This document shows positions 10,003-21,868 of a stretch of 64,000 nucleotides of DNA, one piece after another. Made by a program: the position numbers and the translations under genes. Below the pieces are notes generated by a model. The model worked only from the letters and a program-made list of their open reading frames with translations. It was not told where the DNA came from and searched no databases. The first letter of the stretch is position 1. Every line of letters begins with the position of its first letter. The DNA comes from Datnioides undecimradiatus (taxonomy: Eukaryota; Chordata; Actinopteri; Lobotiformes; Datnioididae): contig WARS01000063.1 in the NCBI GenBank assembly GCA_008933995.1, positions 2,128,833 to 2,192,832 on the forward strand. Reading direction: 5' to 3'.

Positions 10003-11677
10003 CTAGTCCTTGCCGCTGTGAGTCAGGCGGTGGCTCGTCAGGTGCTGCAGCAGCCTGAAGCGCTGCCGGCAGAGCTCGCACTCGTACGGTTTCTCTCCGG
10101 TGTGGATGCGGATGTGTTTGGCGAGGTTGCTCTTGTGGTTGAACCGCCTGCTGCAGTCCGTGCAGCTGTACGGTTTCTCCCCCGTGTGGATCAGCTGGTG
10201 CTTCCTCAGGTTCACCGTCTGGGAGAAACCCTTGCCGCACTGGGCGCAGCGGTGCGGTTTCTCCGCCGTCGACGCGCAACGGTGGCCGATCAGCTGTGCG
10301 GCCTGGGTGAAGCCCCGCCCACACAGGGAGCAGCGTGGCAGTTTCTCCGCGTGGGTGGACTGGTGTGTCTTCAGCCCGGACGGGTGGGCGTAGGCTTTCC
10401 CGCACTTGTCGCAGCGGTACGGTTTCTCCCCGGTGTGGCTGCGCTCGTGCACGACCAGGTGCTGCAGCAGGCGGCAGCTCTTGCCGCAGTGAGAGCAGCG
10501 GTGCGGCTTCTCGCCACTGTGGATCAGCTGGTGCTTCTTCAGGTTGTTCCTGATGCTGAAGGCCTTGGGGCACGCGGTGCATTTGAAGGGCTTCTCTCCG
10601 GAGTGCGTGTACTGATGCGCTGCCAACGAGATCTGGATCCTGAACCGCTTCGGGCAGAACTTGCACTGGTACGGTTTTTCCCCCGTGTGGACGCGTTCGT
10701 GCTGCTTCAACTTGGCGAGCTGCTTGAAGCTCTTGGCGCAGCGGCTGCAGCTGAACGGCCGCTCCTCAGAATGACTCAGCATGTGGATTTTGAGGTCCCC
10801 CCTCCGGGCGCAGGTCTTGCCACACTGTTCGCATTTGAAGGGTTTCTCCCCCGTGTGGATCAGCTGATGCTCCTTCAGAGTTCCCTCCCTCCCAAACTGC
10901 CTCCCGCACACCTCGCAGCTGTGCGACCTCTCCCCCGTGTGGGTGAGGAGGTGCTGTCGCAGGGTGCGGGGCAGGTAGAACGTCTTGTTGCACTGCTCGC
11001 AGGCGTGGCGTCTCTCCCGCGGAGCCTCCTCGGGCGTTTCCCGCCTGTCCTGATTCTCCCTGTTCTCCGTGTGGGCGAGCAGGTGGCGCCTCAGGTGGCG
11101 TTTCGCCCTGAACCTCAGGCTGCATTTGCTGAAGGGATGACCCTCCACCTGGCTCTGCGAGCCCGGTGTCGTGCTGCAGTGGCGCCGCTGGTGTCTGGTG
11201 ACGCTGCTGCTCCGGGTGAAGGATTTCCCACAGAGCTCGCAGCGGTGGGGTCGGGTTTCGGACACAGTTTGCCGCTGGTTTCCATCTGTGGAGGACACAG
11301 AGCAAGAGGTGGAGGAGCACAGAGAAAACAAACTGTGACTATATTCAGACGCCGCAGTGATCTGATCTGGGATCTGATCTGTGATCTGACGCCTGTGCTG
11401 TACGAAGGTAAAGCTCCCATTTTTCGACTGGAGTCTGGTTCGTTTGAACAGATCGTTCTAACGTCTCGTTCTGGTTAAACACAGACGATGTTCCTCATCG
11501 TGGTGTGACACACAATCACAGTCTGACAGCAGCAAACAAACTTTGGATCAGCTGCTCACCTCCTGACTCCGGTCTGTGAGCCGGTCTCAGGGGCGCCGGT
11601 GTCTTCAGACAGTCCACCAGGTGGACGGACAACCGCCTGAGGCCCCGCAGAGACGGACTGCAGGGGGACGCCGTCAT
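10003..11677 (-). CDS. C2H2 zinc-finger protein (14 finger units)
   Basis: Probable nuclear DNA-binding transcription regulator, about 466 residues. The first coding exon is 11677-11560 (start MTASPCSPSLRGLRRLSVHL, donor GGAG|GTGAGC). The second is 11285-10003 (acceptor TCCACAG), and the split codon restores Asp (PESG-D-GNQRQ). The fingers run from HRCELCGKSF to the C-terminus, most joined by H-T-G-E-K-P linkers. Finger 2 (HPFSKCSLRF) lacks its first Cys. Finger 11 (PRCSLCGRGF...GHRCAS) lacks its last His. The N-terminus has no KRAB, SCAN or BTB domain that I can recognise. The start is the first ATG after a likely acceptor; a non-coding exon probably lies further upstream. I cannot name the orthologue, as teleosts carry many such genes. 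Confidence 0.88.
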
Positions 11678-12269
11678 CTCTGTCAACACGGGACACACTT
11701 GAAGGACACCACATCAACACTGAAGTGACACACGAGTTTAAGATGGGATTAAATCCTGGTTTCACTGTGGTGTGAAACACTTTGTAATATAACTAAGTAT
11801 TAAACAGTGTGATATAATAATAATAATTCAGCTCATCCAGTGTTTTGATCAGTTGAACCTCCATGTATCTGTGAAGCTGTGCCTCTCATGGTCAGGCTAA
11901 ATTTGATGCTAACTGTTGATGCTAACTTGATGCTAACAGCTCCGCCTTCACCTAACGAATAAAGATAGTCACGTTCAGGTGAGCGGCGAAAACAAACAAC
12001 ACAATATCAAACATCAACATGTTTTCAGAAGACCCCTAACGGAGGTGAATCAGTGTTTTCCCACACAAACCTTTGAGCTAAACCGCTGCTGCACATGAAT
12101 CCTCGGCTCGCCTGATCATAAATCCATTTCCGGCCGTGTCTTCCAGTTTCCTGCTCTTAAAACCTGTTTCTCGTCTTTTCATGTCGTCACATCTAAACCC
12201 AAAAGTCCAAAAACGGCTCTAAAACTGAAAAAAACGCACTTAAAACAAAACCTGCGTGAATATCCAGAT

Positions 12270-12350
12270 TGTTTGTTTACTTCCGGGTTCAGTTAAAGGA
12301 TAGGCGACTCAACCAATCAGCTACGAGAGCGCGATATAGAGGCGGGTAGT
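12270..12350 (-). promoter_or_regulatory. TATA-less promoter-like patch, probably of the zinc-finger gene
   Basis: An ETS site (ACTTCCGGG, 12279-12287), a CCAAT box (12313-12317), a GC box (GGCGGG, 12341-12346) and CpGs sit within 80 bp, about 600 bp upstream of the first coding ATG. This is typical of housekeeping or zinc-finger gene promoters, and it might be bidirectional. Confidence 0.45.
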
Positions 12351-12399
12351 TTCAGTAATCAACCCCACGGCGCCTCGTTTAGGACAAAAATGACGCAAA

Positions 12400-13760
12400 G
12401 AGCGTTTTTATTTTTAAAAACTTTTAAAAGTCATTTTTCAATTAATCTGTGACCAATTTGTATCAAATTCAAATAAATTTTATCTCTATCACAATTGGGT
12501 TTAATTTTAAAGTTGCATAGCTCCACTGTGTTGATTTCATTTATCTATAATTATTTATGGTCTGTTTTTAATGTATTTTCTCGAATTTCATTTTGAGCTA
12601 ATCATATATAACTTGTCTGTTCTAAGCTACTTTTTATGTTTAATTAAAGCTACTACAGTGATATAAACATTAAATTAGATGAGAGTAAAATGAGAAAAGT
12701 TGAGTTAACTACTGTCACAGAGATGTTTTTGGAGTTTTGAGAAACTATTTTTAGTTGATTATTTAAAAAATATATTTTAATTCTACACATTATTTGCTTT
12801 TATTCTGTAAAAAATATCTAGTAGATCTAATAGATAGCACAAGCTTGATGTTACACATGAGACTGATGCACTGAGCTCCACTCCACTAAACGCCACCAGG
12901 TGGCACCACGTGATCTCTTTTTGTCCTTCACAGCTGCCGTCACTCTGTACCTGTGTACCAGGGGTTACCAGTTCCCCAGCAGACTCATTTTAAAGCATTT
13001 TAACACTCTGCAGTAATTAATCGTTTGTTTAATTTGATCTGAACACATCAAACAACAATAAAAACCTCTGAGAAACATCTGGAAACAACAAATCTACTGA
13101 AATTACTCAGGACCCAAGAATCACTGCCTGCACTCGGAGGAAACATAGTGTGAGTTTTCATGTTTGAGCTTCAGATTAGGAGCCAGATGCTAAGTGTTAG
13201 CAGTTAGCATCTTTTATGTGTTAATGCAGTTTGTTAGCTTGTTGCTAGCAGCCACTGACACAGCATTAGTGATTCTGAAACATCCCAAAAAACATTATGT
13301 TTGACTGGAAATGGACTCAATTTGTCAGTGACTGGCTCCTGAATTTGCATTTGAACGTCAGATTTTGGGGAGTGCGCGGACAGACAGCGCCCCCTTCAGC
13401 AGGGAGACGAGAAAACAGCTCATCGGTGCCAAACTCTGCAAAGACACAAGTCAGAAACATTTATAAACTGGAGAAAAAACTGTAAAATACAAGTTTATTT
13501 CGCTTTATGAGACATTAGGTTAAAAACTGCAGCAAACAGAAGTAAAATGTCAGCGCTTGTGTTTGTAAATGTGCATGAAACGCGATGAACGAAGCCTCTG
13601 TCCGCTGCTGCGGCGTCTCGAACGCTCGCTGTCACACAAACGTTTCCGTGCGGAGATAAAAACGTCTTGAAATAGATTCTGAGAGAAAAGACTTCCTGCG
13701 GGTCCTCGGGCTGATGGCGGATAAAGACTCAAACAATCGATGCAGCAGCATAAGACCGAT
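12400..13760. other. AT-rich intergenic DNA
   Basis: 12,400-12,840 is strongly AT-rich with no ORF of note. Two CTCF-like cores follow, at 12,892-12,905 (a near-palindromic GCCACCAGGTGGC) and 13,385-13,404. No gene is seen. Confidence 0.5.

Positions 13761-13797
<37 letters not shown>
13761..13797. repeat. (CA)n microsatellite
   Basis: About 18 uninterrupted CA units. Minus-strand Val/Cys ORFs over it are artefacts of the repeat. Confidence 0.95.
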
Positions 13798-13799
<2 letters not shown>

Positions 13800-13801
<2 letters not shown>

Positions 13802-16070
13802 TGTACGCCCACACACATACAAATCCACAGTCCTTTGATAATTTGCTCTTTTGAAGACGGACATGTTTGAAGTCCCTTTGAAGTGACTTTTTACTAATGT
13901 TGTTGGTTTGCAGAGCCTCAATTAATTGACTCGATCATTTTAAATTCAAAGACTCGTCTTTTTTTTCTTTCCATATATAATTAATTCACATATGATGCAG
14001 AATAGCTGGGATGGGCCGAGCAGAGCGGGGCGAAGAGCAGCATCAGTGCGTCCTTTAATCCTCAGCCCCTGCACACATGGCTGCAGGGCTGGAGTTCTGC
14101 TGGACCCAGAAACAGAGTCTGTGCTCTTTTGGTGTTTTCTGGGTAGTTGACACATAAAAATACGCAGAAACGTGTTTTTTAGAAAGAGCGCGCGATGCAG
14201 AAAAGCTCCTAAAACCTGGTTTTCTAACCTCTGCTTTGCATCTAGACGTCTCTGCAAACCTCTTCAGCTGCTTGCAACATGCAGACATGCAGCCATTGTA
14301 CATGCCCGGTCGCCTCCTAATTAAAGGTCAGTTAACAGTTCATGCATCAGTCAAGCCTGTGGCCTTCGTAATGTACTGTGATTTAATGTGAACACATGAA
14401 GCACGGTGTGTTTTCAGAAGACAGAGTTGTCCTCAAACGTCTCAGACTGAGCAAACTCTACAGGATTCATCCTCTGGAAACTGTGAACATCTCATCACTA
14501 CGCTAACTACACTGACCAACACTGTCATTCCTGGAGCTGAGCTGCTACTGTGGCTACATTGAGCAGCAGCCGTCAGACAGGAAACTCATCTTTGGGAGCG
14601 TCTGTGAGGACACCTCTCTGCACGTCTGGATCGCTGTCTTTCTGTCTGCAGGACGTTTCCCAGCAGCGCAAACGCAACGTTGACAAACACAGCAAATCTC
14701 CCGTGTCTCAATTAGAGAGGACGGTGTTTCAGTCAAAGCCCCAGTTCGTTTCAGATTCAAACATGTTGGACGCTCCTGTTCACCGCTGACAGATCAACAG
14801 ATTCGCTCTGCCAGTTGGCCCAGTCGCACAAAACTCAGCAAACCTGTGTATTCCCCATGCGTGGCACTAAAACTGGGTCTAATGAAGTAGTCACTAAAGT
14901 AGATCATCGCTCTTTCTCTAATCATCAGTCGTCAGGCCTCCGTCTGTGCACAGACACACGGTGAAACTGTCTGCGGTTCATACGCCAAAGTCCAGTGTTG
15001 TGTACATGCGGCACAACAGTCGTTCCCGTTAACTTCACAAGACAGTCGGACGGCAGGTGACGTGGTGTGGAGACGGGAAACATCAGGTATGGAGGTCGAG
15101 CAAGGACAGGACTCTCAGCCAGGAGGCAGCGGTTCAGGTCCTGAGAGGAACCGAAACATCGACTTGTTTGAAAGCTCGACGTTAACGAACTGAACGTATT
15201 CAACTTCTGTAACACGACTTAACGAACTCAACAACCCAAACAGCGATGTGTTCAAAGTGGTTCAGGTGTCTAAACTTAACTAAACTGCAACTGTGTCGCA
15301 ACATCAACTAGGTGTTTTAGCTACCACAACACCAAAGGTCACATGACCCCGGCTTGGAAGTGTAAAGTCGTGTTGACTCAGTCTGGGTTTTAGGACACAT
15401 TGGTGAGGCAGGGACATGACAAGTCTACAGGGTCTGGTGTGAACATAGATCTAGACATACAAGAGCAGCAAACAGCAACAAAGGCGGTCCACGCGTTGAG
15501 ACCGAGCGCTTCACATGTTCAAAGACGTTCAAGAAGAATCAGGACCAGCTCTACAACAGAAGGCCTCACAGTCTTCTCTCTAGAACAGGACTGAGGTGAT
15601 CTCATTGGTTGGTTTGTGGTTCGGGCAGGTGATAACTACAAACCAGATGAAGGTGATTGGTTGCAGGCTCCAGGTGTTACCACAACTCATTACTGAGTGA
15701 ATATTTTATCCAAACAAATGTGATAAAGAGTTTGACAGAACGTCTACACAAGACTTCGATCTGAGGTGTTTTCACATCCCCTTTAAATGAGTAGGTCCAC
15801 CTGTACCTGCAGCTGATTGGTTGATAGACAGGGTGTGACGTCACAGTGACGTCGGTTCACTTCAGTTTTTATGTTTTCTGTGAAGTCGTCAGTCGAACGC
15901 TTCTCCTCGGTGTCTGATCACTGCGACTCAGCGGGTTTTCATTCGTTACTTCAGACTCGTCTCCGCGGTCTCATTCTTCTTCTGCTGTAAACTCCGGTAT
16001 TGGTATTCACAGTCTGTATGCTGTGTGCAGTGTCTCAACGCTTTGACCTCAATTTCCCATCCTCCCCAGA
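13800..16070. other. Intergenic tract without recognisable gene
   Basis: Only short ORFs of random composition. At 15,836-15,854 a full CRE (TGACGTCA) is followed 3 bp later by a second TGACGT, just after a TGATTGG element, so the tract at 15,780-16,030 reads like a promoter. No coding exon follows on the plus strand. Confidence 0.4.
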
Positions 16071-16077
16071 GAGCGTT

Positions 16078-16080
<3 letters not shown>

Positions 16081-16120
<40 letters not shown>

Positions 16121-16231
16121 TCACCCCTGGTGCCCTGCGAGATTACAGGTTTACATCCTCCTCCTCCATCATCAAAACCCTTTTACAAGTTAATGCTTCA
16201 GGTACACACACGACTGAACACACACACACAG

Positions 16232-16293
<62 letters not shown>

Positions 16294-16319
16294 ACACACA
16301 CACACACACACGCACACAG

Positions 16320-16353
<34 letters not shown>

Positions 16354-16387
16354 ACACACAGACACACACACACACACACACACACAG
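16081..16387. repeat. Compound (CA)n / CAGA microsatellite cluster
   Basis: A pure (CA)18 at 16081-16117, then at 16203-16387 a long CA tract broken periodically by CAGA and CACG units. ORFs of alternating His-Thr or Val-Cys across it are not genes. Confidence 0.95.
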
Positions 16388-16840
16388 CTGGCAGGTCAGC
16401 ATTTGCACACAAATTGCTCGGCTGGTGTGTTTTTGTTTTGGTGAAACCCAGGAGGGTTCCAGTCAGCGGAGCGTCCGTCTGATGAGATGCCGGCATGTTT
16501 GCGGGGAAACCTCGCCGTCCGTGCTCGGATCACGTCGAGCGCCCCCCCCCTCGCTTCCTGTCCCGGGTCCTTCGCTGTGGAAACGCTGCCCAGTTCGTTT
16601 TGTCAGTCTGCAATTGTTCCACCAACATAATAAGCGGTTACAGTTTGTTTGAGTTAAACGCTGCTTTGCTTTATTTACTTATTTAAATGTCAACACAGAC
16701 TATTTATGTTTATTTATACAAACACACAAACATTTGGGCTTTTAGCAAAATGTCGTGCGGAGGCCAGTTTCACACCTGAGGAGTCACCGTTAAACATGAA
16801 CCACCTGGCAGCTGTGGGCTGGGATCTGTCTGAGAGCAGC

Positions 16841-17029
16841 TGTTTGTTTGTTTGTTTGTTTGTTTGTTTGTGTGCACAGAGGACGACTCAGATCTTTTAC
16901 TTCAGTTTCTGTAACGTTGGAGGTGTTTCCATGAGGACAGGTACAGGTGCACTGCAGGAGCTGGTTGTTTTAGGCCAAACATTAACTAAAGTAATAATAA
17001 CAATAACAACAACAACAACAACAACAACA
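16841..17029. repeat. (TTTG)n and (CAA)n microsatellites
   Basis: A (TTTG)8 run at 16841-16872 and an AAT/CAA trinucleotide run at 16992-17029, separated by unique sequence. Confidence 0.9.
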
Positions 17030-17094
17030 TATTTATTCTCTTTCATGCTTTTTCAGATTGAACGGCTCTTTACATTAAACATAAAGACACTTGT

Positions 17095-17420
17095 TGATGG
17101 TTTTGAGCTGGTGCAGTTGCTTCGTTGAGCCTTGCTGGTGGAGGACGGCGGCCTCGGTGGTGCAGCTGACTTGTAGGAAGAAAGGAGGGCGGGGGTCCAA
17201 GATTAATCCAGGGTTGGGTGGAGGAGCTGGGGGATGCATCAGTGTTGAGTGAGAACCTGTGGGCGGGGCCGTGGAGGGCGTTTCGCCAAATCAGGAGTAT
17301 TTTGGGTTCATCGCAGTCGAGTTGCAGAAAGTTGTGGAGCAGCCATGGTTTCATGTTGGTGAAGGTGGAGCAGGAGGTGGATGTGATGGTTCTGGAGAAC
17401 AGGTGGAGCCAGAGACCTGG
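17095..17420 (-). mobile_element. Degenerate LINE reverse-transcriptase fragment (L2/CR1-like)
   Basis: The minus-strand reading includes TNMKPWLLHNFLQLDCDEPK, then ILLIWRNALHGPAHRFSLN. This resembles the W-x-x-x-NFLQLN-x-DKTE-x-LLIG motif downstream of the YADD box in fish L2/Rex-type LINE reverse transcriptases. Key residues have decayed (DEPK for DKTE) and the frame then loses similarity, so it is a dead fragment. No 5' portion of the element is found nearby. Confidence 0.65.
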
Positions 17421-17439
17421 TAGCATATAGAAAAACAAT

Positions 17440-18625
17440 GTCACATCCTTCCTTCCTCCCTTCCTTCCTGCCTTTGTGTCCTCATCTCCTCTGTTCTCTC
17501 CCTCCTTTCTGTCTTTATCTTTCCTCTCGACTTGTTTTCTTCCCCCCGCCCCTCACAGATCCTCGCACGGATGCTAATTGGCGTCTGATGCATTTTTAAT
17601 GTTCAGCCACCCAAACCAGCGTCTGCCTGCCACTGTGTGTTGTCAGTGTGTGTGTGCTGTCAGTGTGTGTGTGGGAAAACATGCAAAGATCATGTTAGCG
17701 TGTGAGTGTGTGTGAGCGTCTGCAGCCTGCATCCTGCCTCTCCAGCCTGTGAGTGAATGCGGTGCGTGAATCTGCATCTTCGTGCCTGTTTTTGAGTGTA
17801 ATCTTGTGACGGGAAGTCAATTTGTACTCGCCTCGCTTCAGTCCGGGCTCCCGGAGGACGCCTTAATGGCAGACAGCGAGAGAGAGCTGAGTAACAGGAA
17901 GCGAAGGGTTGGCAGAGTTTCTCGTTGAAAGTTTGCGGCGAGCAGCTTTTCCCGAAACTATCTGACGGTGGCTCCGCTTCATTAAACGAACTCGCAGCGT
18001 CGCCTCGTGTTGCCGGAAAATTGGGTCACGAGCGTGTGTTTGTGCTCGTGGGGTCCAAAACATCCTGGAAGAATCCCTCTGAAGCCAGGATGATTTGCTG
18101 CTCCTGAGCTCTTTACAGGAATATTTCTGTGAAATACGCTGCTTCTTCTTGGAGAGAGAGATATGAGGCGTTCAATGTCAATCGTACGTTTGTTAAAACA
18201 CTTTCAACTCACACCTCAGCTACATCCACCAAACAGGCAAACGGTGCCATCGGGGTCACTTAAAGATGATGAACAATACAAACCCTGAGAGATCTTCTAA
18301 ATACATCCAGATTATTATAAAATCAGCTTTTAACAAGAAATGACCTATTGACCTTGTGTTTAAGGGTCTCAGGCTCCATTTGTCTGAGACAGGAAGTGGT
18401 TGGAGATACCAGGCTGCACAGGAGAAGCAGAGGTTTGATCGGATCCCTTTGTTTGGGAGCGTGCCGCCGTCCTTAAAGACGATCCCGATGAAACCCTGAG
18501 CGCCTCTTTTACCTCAGCAGATGCATTAGCTAACTTGTGTCCTGTGTTTAGTTGTTGCATTCATGGCAATATTTCCATTTATGTTTATCTTTCCAACAGT
18601 AAAAACATCCGTTCATCAACGCTGA
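17440..18625. other. Intergenic tract without recognisable gene
   Basis: CT-rich at 17,440-17,560, with TG-rich stretches near 17,640-17,720. No coding signal is seen. Confidence 0.5.
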
Positions 18626-18712
18626 GAGCCTCTGTAGATCAGTGGTTAAAGGTCCGTTGGCTCCTGGACACCAGTCAGAAGCTCTGCCGTCAAGTTTAAG
18701 AGTTGAACCCAG
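18626..18712 (+). mobile_element. tRNA-derived SINE head (decayed)
   Basis: TAGATCAGTGG (18634-18644) resembles a pol III A box and GAGTTGAACCC (18700-18710) a B box, spaced about 55 bp apart as in a tRNA-derived SINE. The intervening sequence does not fold into a good tRNA, so it is read as a degraded SINE head and not a tRNA gene. Confidence 0.35.
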
Positions 18713-19870
18713 CAGTTAATTGATCTCTATAACCAAAAGAGTCATTATTTACTCATATTTTACATATATCATGCAACTAATTACCCATTAAAACTGTGTT
18801 TTTGTTTACCTGCAAGGTGCCACATGGTCTTTGGGAGATTCCGGTCAAACTGACGTTCACTCGTACGATAGATGGAATTAAATTAATCTTGGGACAGACG
18901 AGGACTGTTGTAACAGAGTGCCTGAGTCTCATAACTCCTCTGGCAGACCTGTATTGTCTTTGTATGGCAGGAAAGTTGTTATCTGTTTTCTTAATGGATT
19001 GTCAAAACCCACAATCCCTTCAACTCGGCCTGAAACGGGACAGTCGGAGATCAAGTTGTGCTGGTGTCTGATGAAGCAGCGGTCGGTCGAACAGAGCGAT
19101 GGTGACGCGTGTTCATGCTGTTCAAAACAGTGGCGGGGCTAATTCAAAACAGACCAACTCTGATCTGTACTTCGGTGCAGAGCTGGAGGCAGAACAGCTA
19201 CAAACCCGATGAGCATCAATACTTCCTTTGGAGGTAAACACATCGCTGGAGTTGGGATGTACCTTAAATGCATCGTTATATCTTTAATACCCCACATGTA
19301 TCCGTAAATGTGGCACATCTGCATCTGGGCTACTGGTCACAATGATGGAACCAGTCCGAGGAAGGGTCCCAAAGCACCCAGCCCCATCCTTATCCACAAC
19401 ACTGTCCTGGAAACCAGCTGAGCCGGCAGCCAATGACTTAACACGACAGTCTGTGTTTCTTTGGAGCAAAGAGTGTTCGTTCAGGTCAAATCCACCTTAA
19501 ATCCAACAAAATGGTTGTCGGGCTACTTGGGGTTTCGCAGCAATGGTCCGTCAGAGCAATGGGCAGGCGTCTCTGGTGTGGGCTCCGGCTTTAATTAGCA
19601 TTTACAGGTTTGGACACTGGTTTGCTGAATAAACTGCAGTGGAAATAACAGTTTATTGGCTTTAAGGGGGAACGCTCAGCAGCAGTTCATCAGCATGTGT
19701 TTCACCAGCGAGTCAAAACGAGCTTAATGTCCAGCGCAGGTGTGGATCCCTGCAGCAAGCTGCTCGATAATAAAGACGGGTGGGTCCGATACTCAGACGA
19801 GAACATGTTGGAGACGTGAAACAGCTCGTGTGCAGCTCTTCTGAGGATGTTAATGAGTTAGCGTGTAAGC
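18713..19870. other. Intergenic tract without recognisable gene
   Basis: No coding exon seen. 19,560-19,740 contains homeodomain-like TTTAATTAGC and evenly mixed composition, which might be regulatory. Confidence 0.35.
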
Positions 19871-20032
19871 TGTGTGTGTGTGTGTGTGTGTGTCAGGGAG
19901 AAGATGAATGAGGACGTGGTGTTCATTAATCATCCTCCAGTGTTTCAGACAAACCACTGGTTTCTGTGTGTGTTTGAGGGAGGAAGAGATAAATTACAGA
20001 CGAAACAGGCTGAATGAGTTTTTCACATGTTA

Positions 20033-20081
<49 letters not shown>
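19871..20081. repeat. (TG)n microsatellites
   Basis: Two runs, 19871-19893 and 20035-20081, the latter about 23 units. Confidence 0.95.
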
Positions 20082-20082
<1 letters not shown>

Positions 20083-20099
20083 CTCTTGAATCATTGATT

Positions 20100-20815
20100 A
20101 ACACTGGGACACAGGTTGTGTGTGCTAGCTGTGTGCTAACCGGCTGCAGCCTCACATCCACCATAAACACAAACAGGGTCCGTTTCTCACACACTGTGTT
20201 CGTCAGTCGCTTCAGTTTTCATTTTCCATGTTTTTAATGTCTTTTTTCTTTAATTCCTCAGAAATAAATGAACAAAGTGTAAAACAGAGTAAAGAGAATC
20301 AATCGGTTACACGTGTGTGGTTAATGAGGCAGCACAAGACAGATGTGACCGGCTGCAGAGGAAACACTTCATTATTATAATTATTACTCCAACACAAACC
20401 TCTTTGTTTCTGATGACACGTCTGTTCGCACCATTACACACGTTCACTTTCAGTATGAATCCCTCTTCTTCTCGGCCTTTTGTCTCCTGCACACACACGA
20501 AGGTTCGAGTCAGCGTCTGTTTGAGATGCAGCTGACCCCAGACCTGATTTATTAATGACGGAGGCGTCGTGCACAATTCGATGCATACTTAAGACGCAGC
20601 TTCGTCTGATGCGAGCTCGTCCCCGTCCGGTCTGAGACCACGAGCTGCGACCGCTTCACAGCGGCGACCTGGTGTGTGTCTGCAGAAAGGCTGCGATGGA
20701 GGCGCTGAGTCGAGAGGGCCAGGCTGCAGCGAGCGACTGTATGAACAAGAGAACAGATTTAATTATATTACATGGTGTTATACTGTGTGTGTGTGAATGG
20801 ACGGAGTGTGTAAAA
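20100..20815. other. Intergenic tract without recognisable gene
   Basis: No ORF with protein-like composition and no RNA gene seen. Confidence 0.5.
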
Positions 20816-20819
20816 TGGC

Positions 20820-20857
20820 TCCCCCCCCCACCCCACACACACACACACACACACAGA
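20820..20857. repeat. C-run followed by (CA)n
   Basis: A C10 homopolymer followed by a (CA)11 run. Confidence 0.9.
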
Positions 20858-20934
20858 TGAGTTACCTGGAGGCTTTTCAGAAATTGTTATATTCTGTTTT
20901 TCTACATGACTAACTTCATTATTCCTGTGTGAGT

Positions 20935-20940
20935 GTATTT

Positions 20941-20991
<51 letters not shown>

Positions 20992-21070
20992 AGTGTGAAT
21001 TTAAATGTGTGTGTGTGTGTGTGAATTTAAATGTGTGTGTGTGTGTGTGAATTTAAATGTGTGTGTGTGT
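20935..21070. repeat. (TG)n with a three-copy GTGAATTTAAA minisatellite
   Basis: A long (TG)n tract is followed by three copies of a roughly 27-bp unit made of GAATTTAAATG plus a TG run. It directly abuts the left target-site duplication of the hAT element. Confidence 0.9.
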
Positions 21071-21082
21071 AATGACATAAAG

Positions 21083-21868
21083 CAGGGGTGTTCACACTTT
21101 TTCAGCATGCGAGCTACTTATGAAATGACTAAGTCAAAATGATCTACCATTATATTTATTTAGAAATATATTGAGGATTCTTACAATTGATGTTGATGCA
21201 CGTTGCATAACCTCAGTGACCCGAGTTCACTCTGATGACTTGCACTGAATTGACTCAGCCAGGGATGCACAGTCCGGACAGTAGCTGCTGACAGCCAGCC
21301 TCAAGCACATTTCCAAATGTTCATCAGTCATAGTGGAGCGGTATTTGGACTTAATTATCTTCATGTGGAAAAAGGCTGGAGTCCACATTTCCCTTCGTTG
21401 GTATTGCGATGGTAGATTGGCAGATGAGACAAACGCACTTTGAAAATGTCATTGTGAAAAAAAAAGTCCTCCTCCCATTCAGTATGACCGTGACAAGTTT
21501 TTTTCTTCTTGCTTGGTCCAGCTCCAACACTCATTTCTATACGCTTTCTTAAGTTTAAGAGAAAAAAACCAAAGCGAAAAATTGGAGGTAAGTAACTGAC
21601 TAGCTTGTTAGCTTTTAGTTAGCTTTAGCTTGTTAGCTTTTAGTTAGCTTTAGCTTGTTAGCTTTGCTGCATTTAGAGCCGTTGTTTGCGCATGCACAGT
21701 GACCTAAGTGTCAAAAAAGTTCAGATGTCATCTGACTGGCTGCCCTGTATATCAATCAAGTGACGGAATGGATGATAGGCTGACGTTTATTTTTCTTTTA
21801 TTGTTATGCGATCTACCAATAGTAGACGATCGACTGGTAGATCGCGATCGACGTATTGAGCACCCCTG
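21083..21868 (-). mobile_element. hAT DNA transposon, internally deleted
   Basis: 786 bp. Terminal inverted repeats CAGGGGTGTTCA and TGAGCACCCCTG are flanked by 8-bp target duplications (acataaag / agataaag, 7 of 8 match), as expected of hAT superfamily elements. On the minus strand about 50 codons ending at 21227 read MKIIKSKYRSTMTDEHLEMC and onward to QCKSSE-stop. This is the C-terminus of a hAT transposase. The rest of the transposase is missing, so the copy is non-autonomous. Confidence 0.85.
21601..21664. repeat. 25-bp tandem repeat inside the hAT element
   Basis: About 2.5 copies of an AGCTTGTTAGCTTTTAGTTA-type unit lie between the transposase remnant and the right end of the hAT copy. 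Confidence 0.8.

Noticed and set aside
10018..11478. 486-codon plus-strand ORF
   Set aside because: It is the complement of the zinc-finger exon. Its repetitive Leu/Val/Ala composition follows from the finger periodicity.
16025..16496. ORFs of His-Thr or Val-Cys repeats
   Set aside because: They are translations of the CA microsatellite, with no start context or conserved sequence.
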